The position numbers were made by a program, and so were the translations under genes. A DNA stretch of 36,767 bases from Clostridiales bacterium (GTDB lineage: Bacteria; Bacillota; Clostridia; Christensenellales; Aristaeellaceae): the NCBI GenBank assembly GCA_004555155.1, contig SFJH01000021.1, positions 1 to 36,767 on the forward strand, written 5' to 3'. Numbering within the stretch: the first letter of the stretch is position 1; every line of letters starts with the position of its first letter. This document shows, one piece after another, positions 21,775 to 29,472 of the stretch. The notes below the pieces were generated by a model. It was given only the letters and a program-made list of their open reading frames with translations, ran no database searches and was not told the origin of the DNA.

Positions 21775-23730
21775 TTACTGACCGATGACGGCCTTGATGC
21801 GGCGAACGCCTGCGGAGGAGGCCTCCTCCTTCTTGATCTTGAAGGACTTCAGGTCGCCGGTGTTGCTGGCGTGGGGGCCGCCGCAGATCTCCTTGGAGAA
21901 CTCGCCCATGGTGTAGACCTTGACGCGCTCGCCGTACTTCGACTCGAACAGGCCGATGGCGCCCTGAGCCTTGGCCTCAGCCACGGTCATCTCCTCGCAG
22001 ATGATGGGCGCATGGGCCTGAATGGACGCGTTGACCAGGCGCTCGACCTCGGCCTTCTCCTCGTCGGTCATCTTGCGGCCGAAGGAGAAGTCGAAGCGCA
22101 GGCGCTCGGCGGTGATGTTGGAGCCCTTCTGCGCGACCTCCGGGCCCAGCACCTTGCGCAGCGCGGCGTGCAGCAGATGGGTGGCGGTGTGCAGCTTGGC
22201 GGTCTCCTCGGAGTTGTCGGCCAGGCCGCCCTTGAAGCGCTGCTCCGCGCCGGCGTGGCTGGTCTCCTGATGCTTCCTAAAGCGCTCCTCAAAGCCCTCC
22301 ACATCCACCTGAACGCCCTTTTCGGCGGCCATCTCGCAGGTGATCTCGATGGGGAAGCCGTAGGTGTCGTAGAGCTTGAAGGCGCTGCGGCCGTCGATGC
22401 GGGCGCAGCCGGCCAGCAGGCCGTCGATGGTCGCATCGTCGATCTCACCGGCCTTGATCTTCTCGATCACGGGCACGTTTTCGGGAGACGGCGGCAGCTG
22501 CTTGAGCGCGGCGGCCACGGCGTCGGCATTGCCCTTGTCGGCCTTGAGGGCCTCGAAGGCGGCCTTCTTGCGCTGCATGTTGCCATAGACCTTCTCGAAC
22601 TCGGCCTGGCCCTTCTTCAGGGTGCGCTGGAAGCGCTCCTCCTCCAGCTTCAGCTGCTCGAGGATGAAGTCGGCATGGCGGCCCAGCTCGGGATAGTTGT
22701 CCTGGTACTGATTGATGATGACCTTCGCGATCTCGCAGGTGAAGCCCTCGGGCATGCCCAGCTTCATGCCGTGGCGGACGGCGCGGCGGATCAGGCGGCG
22801 CAGCACGTAGCCCTGGTCCACGTTGGACGGGGTCACGCCGCGGTCGTCGCCGATGATGAAGGTGGCGGTGCGCATGTGGTCGGAGACGATGCGGATGGAC
22901 CGGGAGGTCTCCTCGTCCGTACCGTACTTCCGGCCGGACAGCTCCTCGATCTTGCCGATGATGCCGGCGAAGATCTCGGTCTCGTACACGGTGTTCGCGC
23001 CCATCAGCACGCAGAAGGTGCGCTCCAGGCCCATGCCGGTGTCCACGTTCTTCTGCTTGAGCGGGATGAACGTGCCGTCGGCCTGCTTCTCATACTGCAT
23101 GAACACGTCGTTCCAGATCTCCAGATAGCGTCCGCAGGAGCAGGCGGGCGAGCAATCGGGGCCGCAGGGCGGCTGATCCTTGATGATGAACATCTCGGTA
23201 TCGGGGCCGCAGGGGCCGGTGATGCCGGCGGGGCCCCACCAGTTGTGCTTCTTGGGCAGGTAGAACAGGTGGTCGTCCTTCACGCCCTGGGCGCGCCAGA
23301 GGTTGGCGGCCTCCTCGTCGCGGGGGCAGTCCTCGTCGCCGGCGAACACGGTGAAGGCGAGGCGGTCGGGATCGAGGCCCAGCCAGTCCTTGCCGGTCAG
23401 GAACTCCCAGCTCCAGGGGATCATCTGCTCCTTGAAGTAGTCGCCCAGAGACCAGTTGCCCAGCATCTCAAAGAAGGTCAGATGGGAAGGATCGCCCACG
23501 TCGTCGATGTCGCCGGTGCGGATGCACTTCTGCACGTCGGTCAGGCGGGTGCCCATGGGGTGCTTTTCGCCCATCAGATAGGGCACCAGCGGGTGCATGC
23601 CCGCGGTGGTGAACAGCACGGTGGGGTCGTTCTCCGGGATGACGGAGGCCGAGGGAATCACCTTGTGTCCCTTGGACTCGAAGAACTTCAGGAACAGGCT
23701 GCGCAGCTCGTTGGCCGTCTTGATATTCAT
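21775..23730 (-). CDS. alaS: Alanyl-tRNA synthetase, short form without C-Ala domain
   Basis: Charges tRNA-Ala with alanine and edits Ser/Gly mischarging. 651 residues instead of the usual ~870-880. The catalytic domain is complete (FFESKGHKVIPSASVIPEND, TFFEMLGNWSLGDYFK, GPCGPDTEMF, GYVLRRLIRRAVRHG), as is the editing domain (HTATHLLHAALR, CGGPHASNTGDLKSFKIKKE). The protein stops at SAGVRRIKAVIGQ, where the coiled coil and C-Ala/DHHA1 domain normally follow. No C-Ala coding lies downstream, only a terminator, so this is not a frameshift. Start ATG 23730 with GGAGGAG; the long in-frame extension upstream is the T-box leader. Confidence 0.95.
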   Translation of the reverse strand: MNIKTANELRSLFLKFFESKGHKVIPSASVIPENDPTVLFTTAGMHPLVPYLMGEKHPMGTRLTDVQKCIRTGDIDDVGDPSHLTFFEMLGNWSLGDYFKEQMIPWSWEFLTGKDWLGLDPDRLAFTVFAGDEDCPRDEEAANLWRAQGVKDDHLFYLPKKHNWWGPAGITGPCGPDTEMFIIKDQPPCGPDCSPACSCGRYLEIWNDVFMQYEKQADGTFIPLKQKNVDTGMGLERTFCVLMGANTVYETEIFAGIIGKIEELSGRKYGTDEETSRSIRIVSDHMRTATFIIGDDRGVTPSNVDQGYVLRRLIRRAVRHGMKLGMPEGFTCEIAKVIINQYQDNYPELGRHADFILEQLKLEEERFQRTLKKGQAEFEKVYGNMQRKKAAFEALKADKGNADAVAAALKQLPPSPENVPVIEKIKAGEIDDATIDGLLAGCARIDGRSAFKLYDTYGFPIEITCEMAAEKGVQVDVEGFEERFRKHQETSHAGAEQRFKGGLADNSEETAKLHTATHLLHAALRKVLGPEVAQKGSNITAERLRFDFSFGRKMTDEEKAEVERLVNASIQAHAPIICEEMTVAEAKAQGAIGLFESKYGERVKVYTMGEFSKEICGGPHASNTGDLKSFKIKKEEASSAGVRRIKAVIGQ

Positions 23731-23750
23731 TGCAATCTCCTCCAAACTCC

Positions 23751-24001
23751 AAAAATAAAACGCATCTTTCAGCCTCAAGGACGAAAAGATGCCGTTCGCG
23801 GTACCACCCTGATTGACTGCGAAGCATCGCAGCCCACTCAACGCCCGTAACGGAGGCCGCCGCCGCGCCATTTCCTGCGCGGAGCAAGGGAAAATCCCCG
23901 CCGGGGAGGGCCGTCCTTCCGCTCTGCTCACCGCCTCGCACCCTCCGGCGGCTCTCTGACAGCGATCGCGGAAAACTCATTCCCCGTATGCCTTTGATAT
24001 C
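23751..24001 (-). promoter_or_regulatory. T-box riboswitch of alaS
   Basis: Transcript order: stem I with AGAGAG (near 23955), distal loop GGAGGGTGCGA flanked by GCCGCC/GGCGGT, then the specifier loop. TTCCGC/GCGGAA closes it above and GGGGA/TCCCC below, leaving ACG-GCC-C with GCC (Ala) at 23911-23909. The base after the codon is C instead of the usual purine. T-box AGGGTGGTACCGCG lies at 23810-23797. The terminator GCATCTTT / AAAGATGC (23792-23762) is followed by GTTTTATTTTT. Confidence 0.93.
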
Positions 24002-24007
24002 GGAGTC

Positions 24008-24036
24008 ATTATAGCATCGCGGGGAAAAAAAGTCAA
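24008..24036 (-). promoter_or_regulatory. Promoter of alaS T-box transcript
   Basis: TTGACT (24036-24031), 17-base spacer, TATAAT (24013-24008) on the minus strand. Confidence 0.88.
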
Positions 24037-24060
24037 CCCGGCCGGGGATGCGGCCGGGTT
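24035..24060. repeat. Inverted repeat abutting the alaS -35 box
   Basis: AACCCGGCCG and CGGCCGGGTT (10-bp arms, 6-base centre GGGATG) begin at the edge of the -35 box. On the minus strand it is followed by GACTTTTTTT, so it looks like a terminator, but no minus-strand gene lies upstream for it to end. Could be an operator or a relic. Confidence 0.6.
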
Positions 24061-24186
24061 AAGAAACGGGTTCATCTCTGCGGAGCAGATCGGGTTGCAG
24101 ATGAAAACGGGCGTCGGGCAGGCCTCATCTCCAAATATGAAACGGGCGAACGCATTCCGCCGCACGGACAACCCGGAAATCAACCG

Positions 24187-24215
24187 TTGAATTTTCTCCG
24201 CTTCTGCGATATAAT
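24187..24215 (+). promoter_or_regulatory. Promoter of homocysteine methyltransferase gene
   Basis: TTGAAT (24187-24192), 17-base spacer, TATAAT (24210-24215), 44 bases before the ATG. Confidence 0.8.
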
Positions 24216-24259
24216 CGATACAGTAATATGATCGTATTTTATCGGAAGCGGGTGCATGA

Positions 24260-25135
24260 ATGAACATCCAGGAATTTCAACAGCTGACGCAGCAGGGCAT
24301 CGTGATTCTCGACGGGGCGACGGGCTCGAACTTCCGCAGGGCGGGCATGCCGGTGGGCGTGAGCGGCGAGCTGTGGGCACTGGAGCATCCGGAGGTGGTG
24401 ATCGAGCTGCAGCGCGCCTATGTGGACGCGGGCAGCCAGATCGTCTATGCGCCCACCTTCTCCGCAAACCGGATCGGACTGGGCATGCACGGCCTGGAGG
24501 GCCGCCTTCAGGAGATCAACGCCGGGCTGGTGGCCCTGTCGAAGCGGGCCGCGGACGGCCGCGCGCTGGTGGCCGGCGACATCACCACCACCGGAAAGAT
24601 CCTGGAGCCCCAGGGCGACATGACCTATCAGCAGCTGCTGGACGTCTACAGGGAGCAGATTCAGGCGCTGGCGGAGGCCGGGGCCGATCTGATCGTGGCG
24701 GAAACCATGCTGACTTTAGAGGAAACCATGGCCGCGCTGGAGGCCGCCCAGGCGGTGTGCAGCCTGCCGGTGATGTGTACGCTGACGCTGGAGGCCGACG
24801 GCCATCTGCTCTACGGCGGCACCGCGGTCGAGGCCGTGGAGGCGCTGCAGGAGATGGGCGCGGCGGCGGTGGGACTGAACTGCTCCGTGGGCCCGGATCA
24901 GCTGGAATCCGTGGTCAGCGCCATGAAGGCCGCCGCCAGAGTGCCCGTGATCGCCAAGCCCAACGCCGGCATGCCCACCATGGACGGCCAGGGCTTCGCC
25001 CACTACAGCATGTCGCCGGAGGACTTCGCCCGGGCCATGAAGAAGCTGACCTGGCGCGGCGCGCGCATCGTGGGCGGCTGCTGCGGCACCGACCCGGAAT
25101 ACATCCGCGCGCTGGCTCAGGCGGTGCGGTCGTGA
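24260..25135 (+). CDS. Homocysteine S-methyltransferase family protein
   Basis: A 291-residue TIM-barrel enzyme that transfers a methyl group to homocysteine via a zinc thiolate; resembles the N-terminal Hcy module of MetH and MmuM. ILDGATGSNFRRAGMP at residues 16-31 is the usual opening; zinc ligands are Cys in GLNCSVGP (about 212) and the CC pair in GGCCGTDP (about 273-274). ATG 24260 follows GGAAGCGGGTG. Alone, with no B12-binding module nearby, it may use S-methylmethionine or work with a separate corrinoid protein elsewhere in the genome. Confidence 0.92.
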   Translation: MNIQEFQQLTQQGIVILDGATGSNFRRAGMPVGVSGELWALEHPEVVIELQRAYVDAGSQIVYAPTFSANRIGLGMHGLEGRLQEINAGLVALSKRAADGRALVAGDITTTGKILEPQGDMTYQQLLDVYREQIQALAEAGADLIVAETMLTLEETMAALEAAQAVCSLPVMCTLTLEADGHLLYGGTAVEAVEALQEMGAAAVGLNCSVGPDQLESVVSAMKAAARVPVIAKPNAGMPTMDGQGFAHYSMSPEDFARAMKKLTWRGARIVGGCCGTDPEYIRALAQAVRS

Positions 25136-25149
25136 TGGTCATCGAAAAC

Positions 25150-25183
25150 GAATGGCGTTCCCGATGCGGAGCGTCATTTTTTA
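25150..25183 (+). terminator. Terminator after homocysteine methyltransferase
   Basis: AATGGCGTTCC and GGAGCGTCATT form an imperfect stem around CGATGC, followed by TTTTTT. Confidence 0.8.
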
Positions 25184-25270
25184 TTCCCGAATTTGCTCAA
25201 CGGTCATCCATCTGTCGTCATATTCTTCCTGTATACTGATGATGGATGATTTTAGAATGAGGAGTATTCC

Positions 25271-26350
25271 ATGAAAAAACGCATTTTCTGTCTGATCCTG
25301 CTGATTGCGCTGCTGCCCACCGGCGCGCTGGCCGCAAAGGCTTCCATCCGGATGCCGGTGCAGGTGGGCATGCTGTATGTCAACCAGACGGTGACCGTGA
25401 AGCCCTCGGTGTCGAACGTCCGCCGCAGCAGCCTGAAGTGGGAGAGCAGCAATTCTGCCGTCGTCACCGCAAAGAGCGGCGGCAAGCTCACCGGCGTGCG
25501 CGAGGGACTAGCGCTGGTGCGCGCGTCCGGCAGCGGCGCAAGGGCTGTCTGCGGCGTGGTGGTGCTGCCGAAGTCCATCTCGCTGACCGTCGGCGAGAGC
25601 TATTGCCTGCCTTCCCACTCCATGCTGGAGTACGCCGCCGCAAACCCCAGGATCGCCGACATCAGCGATTCCGGCGTGATCCGGGCTGTGAGCGCCGGAA
25701 CCGCCAAGGTGGGCGTGCGCTGCGGCAAAGTCGGACTGACCGTGAGCGTCGCGGTCTCCCCCGCGCCCACCGCTGCGCAGAGCAAGGCCGCTCAGCTGGA
25801 CTGCGCCAACGACGCCGACCAGATCGTGCTGGTGGAATATCAGGGCGGTTCAAGCGCGAACGTGTCCTTTCACGAGAAAATCGACGGCGTGTGGACGGAG
25901 CTGTACGCCACCTCCGGCTACGTCGGCGCAAACGGCATCGGCAAAACCCGCGAGGGCGACAAGAAGACGCCCACCGGCACGTACAATCTGACGACCCCCT
26001 TCGGCATCAAGGCCGACCCGGGCTCCGCCCTGCCCTACACGCAGGTGACGAAATACCACTACTGGTGCGGCACCTCCAGCTCAAAATACTACAATCAGCT
26101 GGTGGACAGCCGCGTGACCGGCCGCGCCGCCACCTCGTCCGACGAAAAGCTGATCAACTACACCGGCTACTACAACTACTGCCTGTTCATCGACTACAAC
26201 GCCGAAGGCGTCGCTCACAAGGGCTCCTGCATCTTCCTGCACTGCACCGGCGGAAAGAGCTATACCGCTGGCTGCGTCGCAATTCCCGAAGCCGCCATGA
26301 AGCAGGCCGTCAAGTGGGTGCGCGACGGCGCAAAGATCGTGATTCAGTAA
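25271..26350 (+). CDS. Exported L,D-transpeptidase (YkuD) with Ig-like N-terminal repeats
   Basis: A 359-residue cell-wall enzyme that makes 3-3 peptidoglycan cross-links or attaches proteins. Signal peptide MKKRIFCLILLIALLPTGALA with AxA cleavage. Residues ~25-95 and ~97-165 are two bacterial Ig-like (Big_2-type) domains (LKWESSNSAVVTAKSGGKLTG; ANPRIADISDSGVIRAVSAG). The YkuD domain spans about 180-359, with TPTGTYNL and the catalytic stretch FLHCTGGKSYTAGCVAIP (His and Cys). ATG 25271 follows GAGGAG. The repeat cluster starts about 40 bases after the stop; no clear terminator is seen first. Confidence 0.93.
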   Translation: MKKRIFCLILLIALLPTGALAAKASIRMPVQVGMLYVNQTVTVKPSVSNVRRSSLKWESSNSAVVTAKSGGKLTGVREGLALVRASGSGARAVCGVVVLPKSISLTVGESYCLPSHSMLEYAAANPRIADISDSGVIRAVSAGTAKVGVRCGKVGLTVSVAVSPAPTAAQSKAAQLDCANDADQIVLVEYQGGSSANVSFHEKIDGVWTELYATSGYVGANGIGKTREGDKKTPTGTYNLTTPFGIKADPGSALPYTQVTKYHYWCGTSSSKYYNQLVDSRVTGRAATSSDEKLINYTGYYNYCLFIDYNAEGVAHKGSCIFLHCTGGKSYTAGCVAIPEAAMKQAVKWVRDGAKIVIQ

Positions 26351-26384
26351 AATCCACCCCGCCCCCCCCCCGCGTCCTCAGGTA

Positions 26385-27022
26385 CAGCACAGCAAATCCA
26401 GCGCTTGCGCCTATGGCGCTGGATTTGCGGCCGGTTGGCCGCTGCGCTCCCGTATGTACCTGCACGGACTTTGCGCCGCCACCACGGCGGCTCAAAGTCC
26501 GGTGACCCAGCGCGGCAGCAAGTGGCCGCGGGCACTGCCCGCACTGCGCTTGCGCCTATGGCGCTGGATTTGCGGCCGGTTGACCGCTGCGCTTCCGTAT
26601 GCACCCGCGCGGACTTTGCGCCGCCACCACGGCGGCACAAAGTCCGGTGACCCAGCGCGGCAGCAAGTGGCCGCGGGCCCCGCCCGTCCCCGGGTACAGC
26701 ACAGCAAATCAAAGGCTCGAATCTATGGCCTTTGATTTGCGGCCGGTTGGCCGCTACGCTCCCGTATGTACCCGCGCGGACTTTGCGCCGCCACCACGGC
26801 GGCTCAAAGTCCGGTGACCCAGCGCGGCAGCAAGTGGCCGCGGGCACTGCCCGCCCCCGGGTACTGCACAGCAAATCCAGCGCTTGCGCCTATGGCGCTG
26901 GATTTGCGGCCGGTTGACCGCCGCGCTTCCGTATGTACCCGCGCGGACTTTGCGCCGCCACCACGGCGGCACAAAGTCCGGTGACCCAGCGCGGCAGCAA
27001 GTGGCCGCGGGCACTGCCCGCC
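26385..27022. repeat. Four copies of a 145-167-bp double-hairpin repeat
   Basis: Each copy has hairpin A (12-bp arms, 11-base loop) then hairpin B. B (GGACTTTG...CAAAGTCC with GCCGCC/GGCGGC inside) is at 26466-26500, 26611-26645, 26778-26812 and 26945-26979. Hairpin A is intact in copies 1 (26393-26427), 3 (26705-26739) and 4 (26872-26906). Copy 3 has CAAATCAAAGGC/GCCTTTGATTTG where copies 1 and 4 have CAAATCCAGCGC/GCGCTGGATTTG: every difference is compensated. Copy 2 has lost the left arm. After B each copy runs GTGACCCAGCGCGGCAGCAA. Short ORFs here are repeats in all frames; no gene is supported across 26351-27116. Confidence 0.9.
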
Positions 27023-27078
27023 CGCCCGCCCGCATTGCGTATTTTCGAATAAAATAACTGGAAATTTGCGCGGCGATG

Positions 27079-27087
27079 TGATATAAT
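27079..27087 (+). promoter_or_regulatory. Extended -10 promoter of pepP-efp operon
   Basis: TGATATAAT (TGn-TATAAT) at 27079-27087, 30 bases before the start codon. No good -35 match, as expected for an extended -10 promoter. Confidence 0.7.
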
Positions 27088-27116
27088 CTTTCCGTATTGT
27101 ATGGGAGGCTGGAAAA

Positions 27117-28172
27117 TTGAACCGTTGTGAAGTGTTCCTGAAGGCATTGCCCGGCAATGCCGCTCTGATTCATCGCCCCGAAAACATCCGTTGGCTGACG
27201 GGCTATACGGGCGAGGGCTGCGCGTTCATCTCGGATTACGCGCAGGTGATCATCACCGACTTCCGCTATGTGGAACAGGCGAGCCGCCAGGCTCCGGAGT
27301 GCGCCTGCGAGCGCACCGGAAACGGCGTGACCGAGGCAAAGGCCGTCAAGGCGCTGTGCGACCGCTATAATATCCGCAAGCTGTCCGTGGAAACGGACTA
27401 TCTCACCCACGACGACTACGTCCGCCTGAGCGAGGCGCTCTCCGCCGTGGAACTGCTGCCGCTCAAGCAACTGCCCCAGGAGCTTCGCCTCGTCAAGGAT
27501 GCGGCCGAGATCGAGTGCATGCGCCGCGCCGCCGCCATCTCCTGCCAGGCCTTCGACAACCTGCTGGGCAAGATCCACGCCGGCATGACCGAAAAACAGG
27601 TGCAGATCCTGCTGGACTTCGAAATGCTGAACCTGGGCAGCGAACATCCCGCCTTCGATACCATCTCCGCCGCGGGCGTGAACGGCTCTCTCCCCCACGC
27701 GATCCCCTCGGATCACGTGATCGAGAACGGCGAGCTGCTGACGCTGGACTTCGGCGCGACCGTCGGCGGCTACTGCGCGGACATGACCCGCACCATCGGC
27801 TTCGGCAAGATCGGCCCCGAACTGCGCGAGATGTATCAGCGCGTGCTGGACGCGCAGCTGATGGCGCTGGAGGCCCTCCGCCCCGGCGCGATCTGCGGCG
27901 ATATCGACAAGGTCGCCCGCGACCATCTCGAATCGCGCTATCCCGGCGCGTTCGGTCACAGCCTGGGCCACGGCGTCGGCCTGTTCATCCATGAGCAGCC
28001 GCGGCTGGCCTCCGGCGACAAAACCGTGCTCGTTCCCGGCCACGTCGTCACGGTTGAACCCGGCGTGTACATTCCCGGTCTCGGCGGATGCCGGATCGAG
28101 GACATGGTCATCATAACCGAGGACGGCTTTATCAATCCGATGACTGCGCCCAAGCAGTTGATCGAGCTGTAA
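27117..28172 (+). CDS. M24-family Xaa-Pro aminopeptidase
   Basis: A 351-residue dimetal peptidase that removes N-terminal residues preceding proline; helps recycle proline peptides. Residues 1-~125 form the creatinase-like N domain; the pita-bread domain carries the five metal ligands in LDFGA, CADMTRT, GHGVGLF, VTVEPGVY and GCRIEDM. The start is TTG 27117, supported by GGGAGG at 27103-27108. It lies 73 bases before efp, the conserved Firmicutes pairing (proline-related translation and peptide recycling). Confidence 0.95.
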   Translation: MNRCEVFLKALPGNAALIHRPENIRWLTGYTGEGCAFISDYAQVIITDFRYVEQASRQAPECACERTGNGVTEAKAVKALCDRYNIRKLSVETDYLTHDDYVRLSEALSAVELLPLKQLPQELRLVKDAAEIECMRRAAAISCQAFDNLLGKIHAGMTEKQVQILLDFEMLNLGSEHPAFDTISAAGVNGSLPHAIPSDHVIENGELLTLDFGATVGGYCADMTRTIGFGKIGPELREMYQRVLDAQLMALEALRPGAICGDIDKVARDHLESRYPGAFGHSLGHGVGLFIHEQPRLASGDKTVLVPGHVVTVEPGVYIPGLGGCRIEDMVIITEDGFINPMTAPKQLIEL

Positions 28173-28245
28173 CACACGCGAAGGGCTTCGCTGTGCGAGG
28201 CTCGGCATCCTACCCACGACTACTTTTTTGAGGAGGCTTTTCCCC

Positions 28246-28806
28246 ATGATCAATGCCAGCGATTTCAGAAACGGCGTAACCTTTGAGATGGACGGCGGCG
28301 TCTGGACCATCGTGTCCTTCCTGCACGTCAAGCCCGGCAAGGGCGCGGCTTTCGTCCGCACCAAGATCAAGAACGTCGTGACCGGCGCCGTCCTGGAGCG
28401 CACCTTCAACCCCACCGACAAGTTCCAGCGCGCCTACATCGAAACCAAGGAGATGCAGTATCTCTACAACGACGGCGACTTCTACTACTTCATGGACCTG
28501 GAGACCTATGAGCAGCTGCCCCTGACCCACGATCAGGTGGAGGACGCCATCCCCTTCGTGAAGGAGAACACCAACGTCACCGTTCGCTTCTTCAAGGGCG
28601 CTCCCTTCTCCGTGCAGGCTCCGAACTTCGTCGAGCTGCAGGTCACCGCGACCGATCCCGGCTTCGCCGGCGACACCGCCGCCAACACCACCAAGCCCGC
28701 CACCTTCGAGACCGGCCTGACCCTGCAGGTGCCGCTGTTCATCGAGGTGGGCGAGGTGCTGAAGATCGACACCCGCGACGGCGGCGAATACCTCGGCCGC
28801 GCGTAA
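28246..28806 (+). CDS. efp: Elongation factor P
   Basis: Relieves ribosome stalling at polyproline. 186 residues in three beta domains: the N-terminal KOW-like domain with the tip loop VKPGKGAAFVRTK (the Lys that enters the peptidyl-transferase centre), the OB domain and the C-terminal domain ending in DTRDGGEYLGRA. Start ATG 28246 with GAGGAGG at 28229-28235; the TTG at 28228 overlaps this site. No modification enzyme is in the window. Confidence 0.98.
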   Translation: MINASDFRNGVTFEMDGGVWTIVSFLHVKPGKGAAFVRTKIKNVVTGAVLERTFNPTDKFQRAYIETKEMQYLYNDGDFYYFMDLETYEQLPLTHDQVEDAIPFVKENTNVTVRFFKGAPFSVQAPNFVELQVTATDPGFAGDTAANTTKPATFETGLTLQVPLFIEVGEVLKIDTRDGGEYLGRA

Positions 28807-28827
28807 GATCCCATAAAAGAATCACAC

Positions 28828-28858
28828 GAGCAGACCGGGGCATCCCGCTCTGCTCCTT
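28828..28858 (+). terminator. Weak hairpin between efp and CD1247 gene
   Basis: GAGCAGA (28828-28834) pairs with TCTGCTC (28849-28855), with GGG/CCC inside. The tail CTTTC is short, so readthrough to the next gene is likely. Confidence 0.55.
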
Positions 28859-28877
28859 TCAATATGGAGGTGTAATT

Positions 28878-29393
28878 ATGAACAATACCGGCAAAAAGGT
28901 CGGCTACCTCAAGGGCCTGCTGGAGGGACTTTCCGCCGAGGACAATTCCCCCAGCACCAAGCTGCTGCGCGGCGTCGTCGATCTGCTGGGCGATCTGTCC
29001 GACCGCCTCGACGGCGTCGACGAGCTGCTCGACGATCTCAACGACTACGTCGAAAGCATCGACGACGATCTCTCCGCGCTGGAGGACGAGGCCGACGGCG
29101 ACGGTGCCTCCTTCAAGTTCTTCGACGAGGACGATGAGGACGACGAGTCCGGCGAGGACTTCGACGACGACCTCGACTCCGCCGAAGATCAGCTCCACCT
29201 CCTTCGCCCCGAGCCGGCGTCCGACGACGACGGTCTCGCCGGCGCGCTCTGCCCGGATTGCGGCCGCATGTTCTTCGTCTCCCCCGCCGATCCCCGGGAC
29301 GCGCTCTACGACTGCCCCCACTGCGGCAAGGAGATTCAGCCCGTCCCGCTGACCCCGGACAACGCGCCCATCGCCAAGCCCAAGCAGCGCTGA
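28878..29393 (+). CDS. CD1247 N-terminal domain protein with acidic linker and zinc ribbon
   Basis: A 171-residue protein conserved downstream of efp in Clostridia. Residues 1-70 are the CD1247-type helical domain (KVGYLKGLLEGLSAE, LLRGVVDLLGDLSDRLDGVD), then an extremely acidic linker (about 60-108, e.g. DEDDEDDESGEDFDDDLD), then a zinc ribbon CPDCG...CPHCG (about 125-155). Function unknown; the zinc ribbon and location suggest contact with nucleic acid or a ribosomal partner (inference). GGAGGTG precedes ATG 28878. Confidence 0.9.
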   Translation: MNNTGKKVGYLKGLLEGLSAEDNSPSTKLLRGVVDLLGDLSDRLDGVDELLDDLNDYVESIDDDLSALEDEADGDGASFKFFDEDDEDDESGEDFDDDLDSAEDQLHLLRPEPASDDDGLAGALCPDCGRMFFVSPADPRDALYDCPHCGKEIQPVPLTPDNAPIAKPKQR

Positions 29394-29416
29394 GCGTCCA
29401 ATCAAGCCAAAAACCG

Positions 29417-29455
29417 GAAAGCCTCCGCCGATGCAATCGCATCGCGGAGGCTTTC
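29417..29455. terminator. Bidirectional terminator between CD1247 gene and nucleoside ABC operon
   Basis: GAAAGCCTCCGC (29417-29428) pairs perfectly with GCGGAGGCTTTC (29444-29455), with GATG/CATC inside. A T tract exists only on the minus strand (CCGGTTTTTGG), so it mainly ends the ABC operon. Confidence 0.85.
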
Positions 29456-29472
29456 GCATGATTGTGAGAATT

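Noticed and set aside
21733..23850. A 705-codon open frame on the plus strand
   Set aside because: Antisense shadow of alaS, low complexity rich in Leu, Gly, Val and His.
21775..23931. Longer alaS reading frame starting at 23931
   Set aside because: The extra 67 codons cover the T-box and terminator of the leader, and the start at 23730 has a strong ribosome site and matches AlaRS N-termini.
26405..27010. Arg/Pro-rich short ORFs in the 26.4-27.0 kb repeats
   Set aside because: Products of repeat sequence in all six frames, not conserved-looking proteins.
26754..28421. A 555-codon minus-strand frame across the repeats and the M24 peptidase
   Set aside because: Antisense to a clear M24 peptidase and efp; its tail reads only the repeat units.
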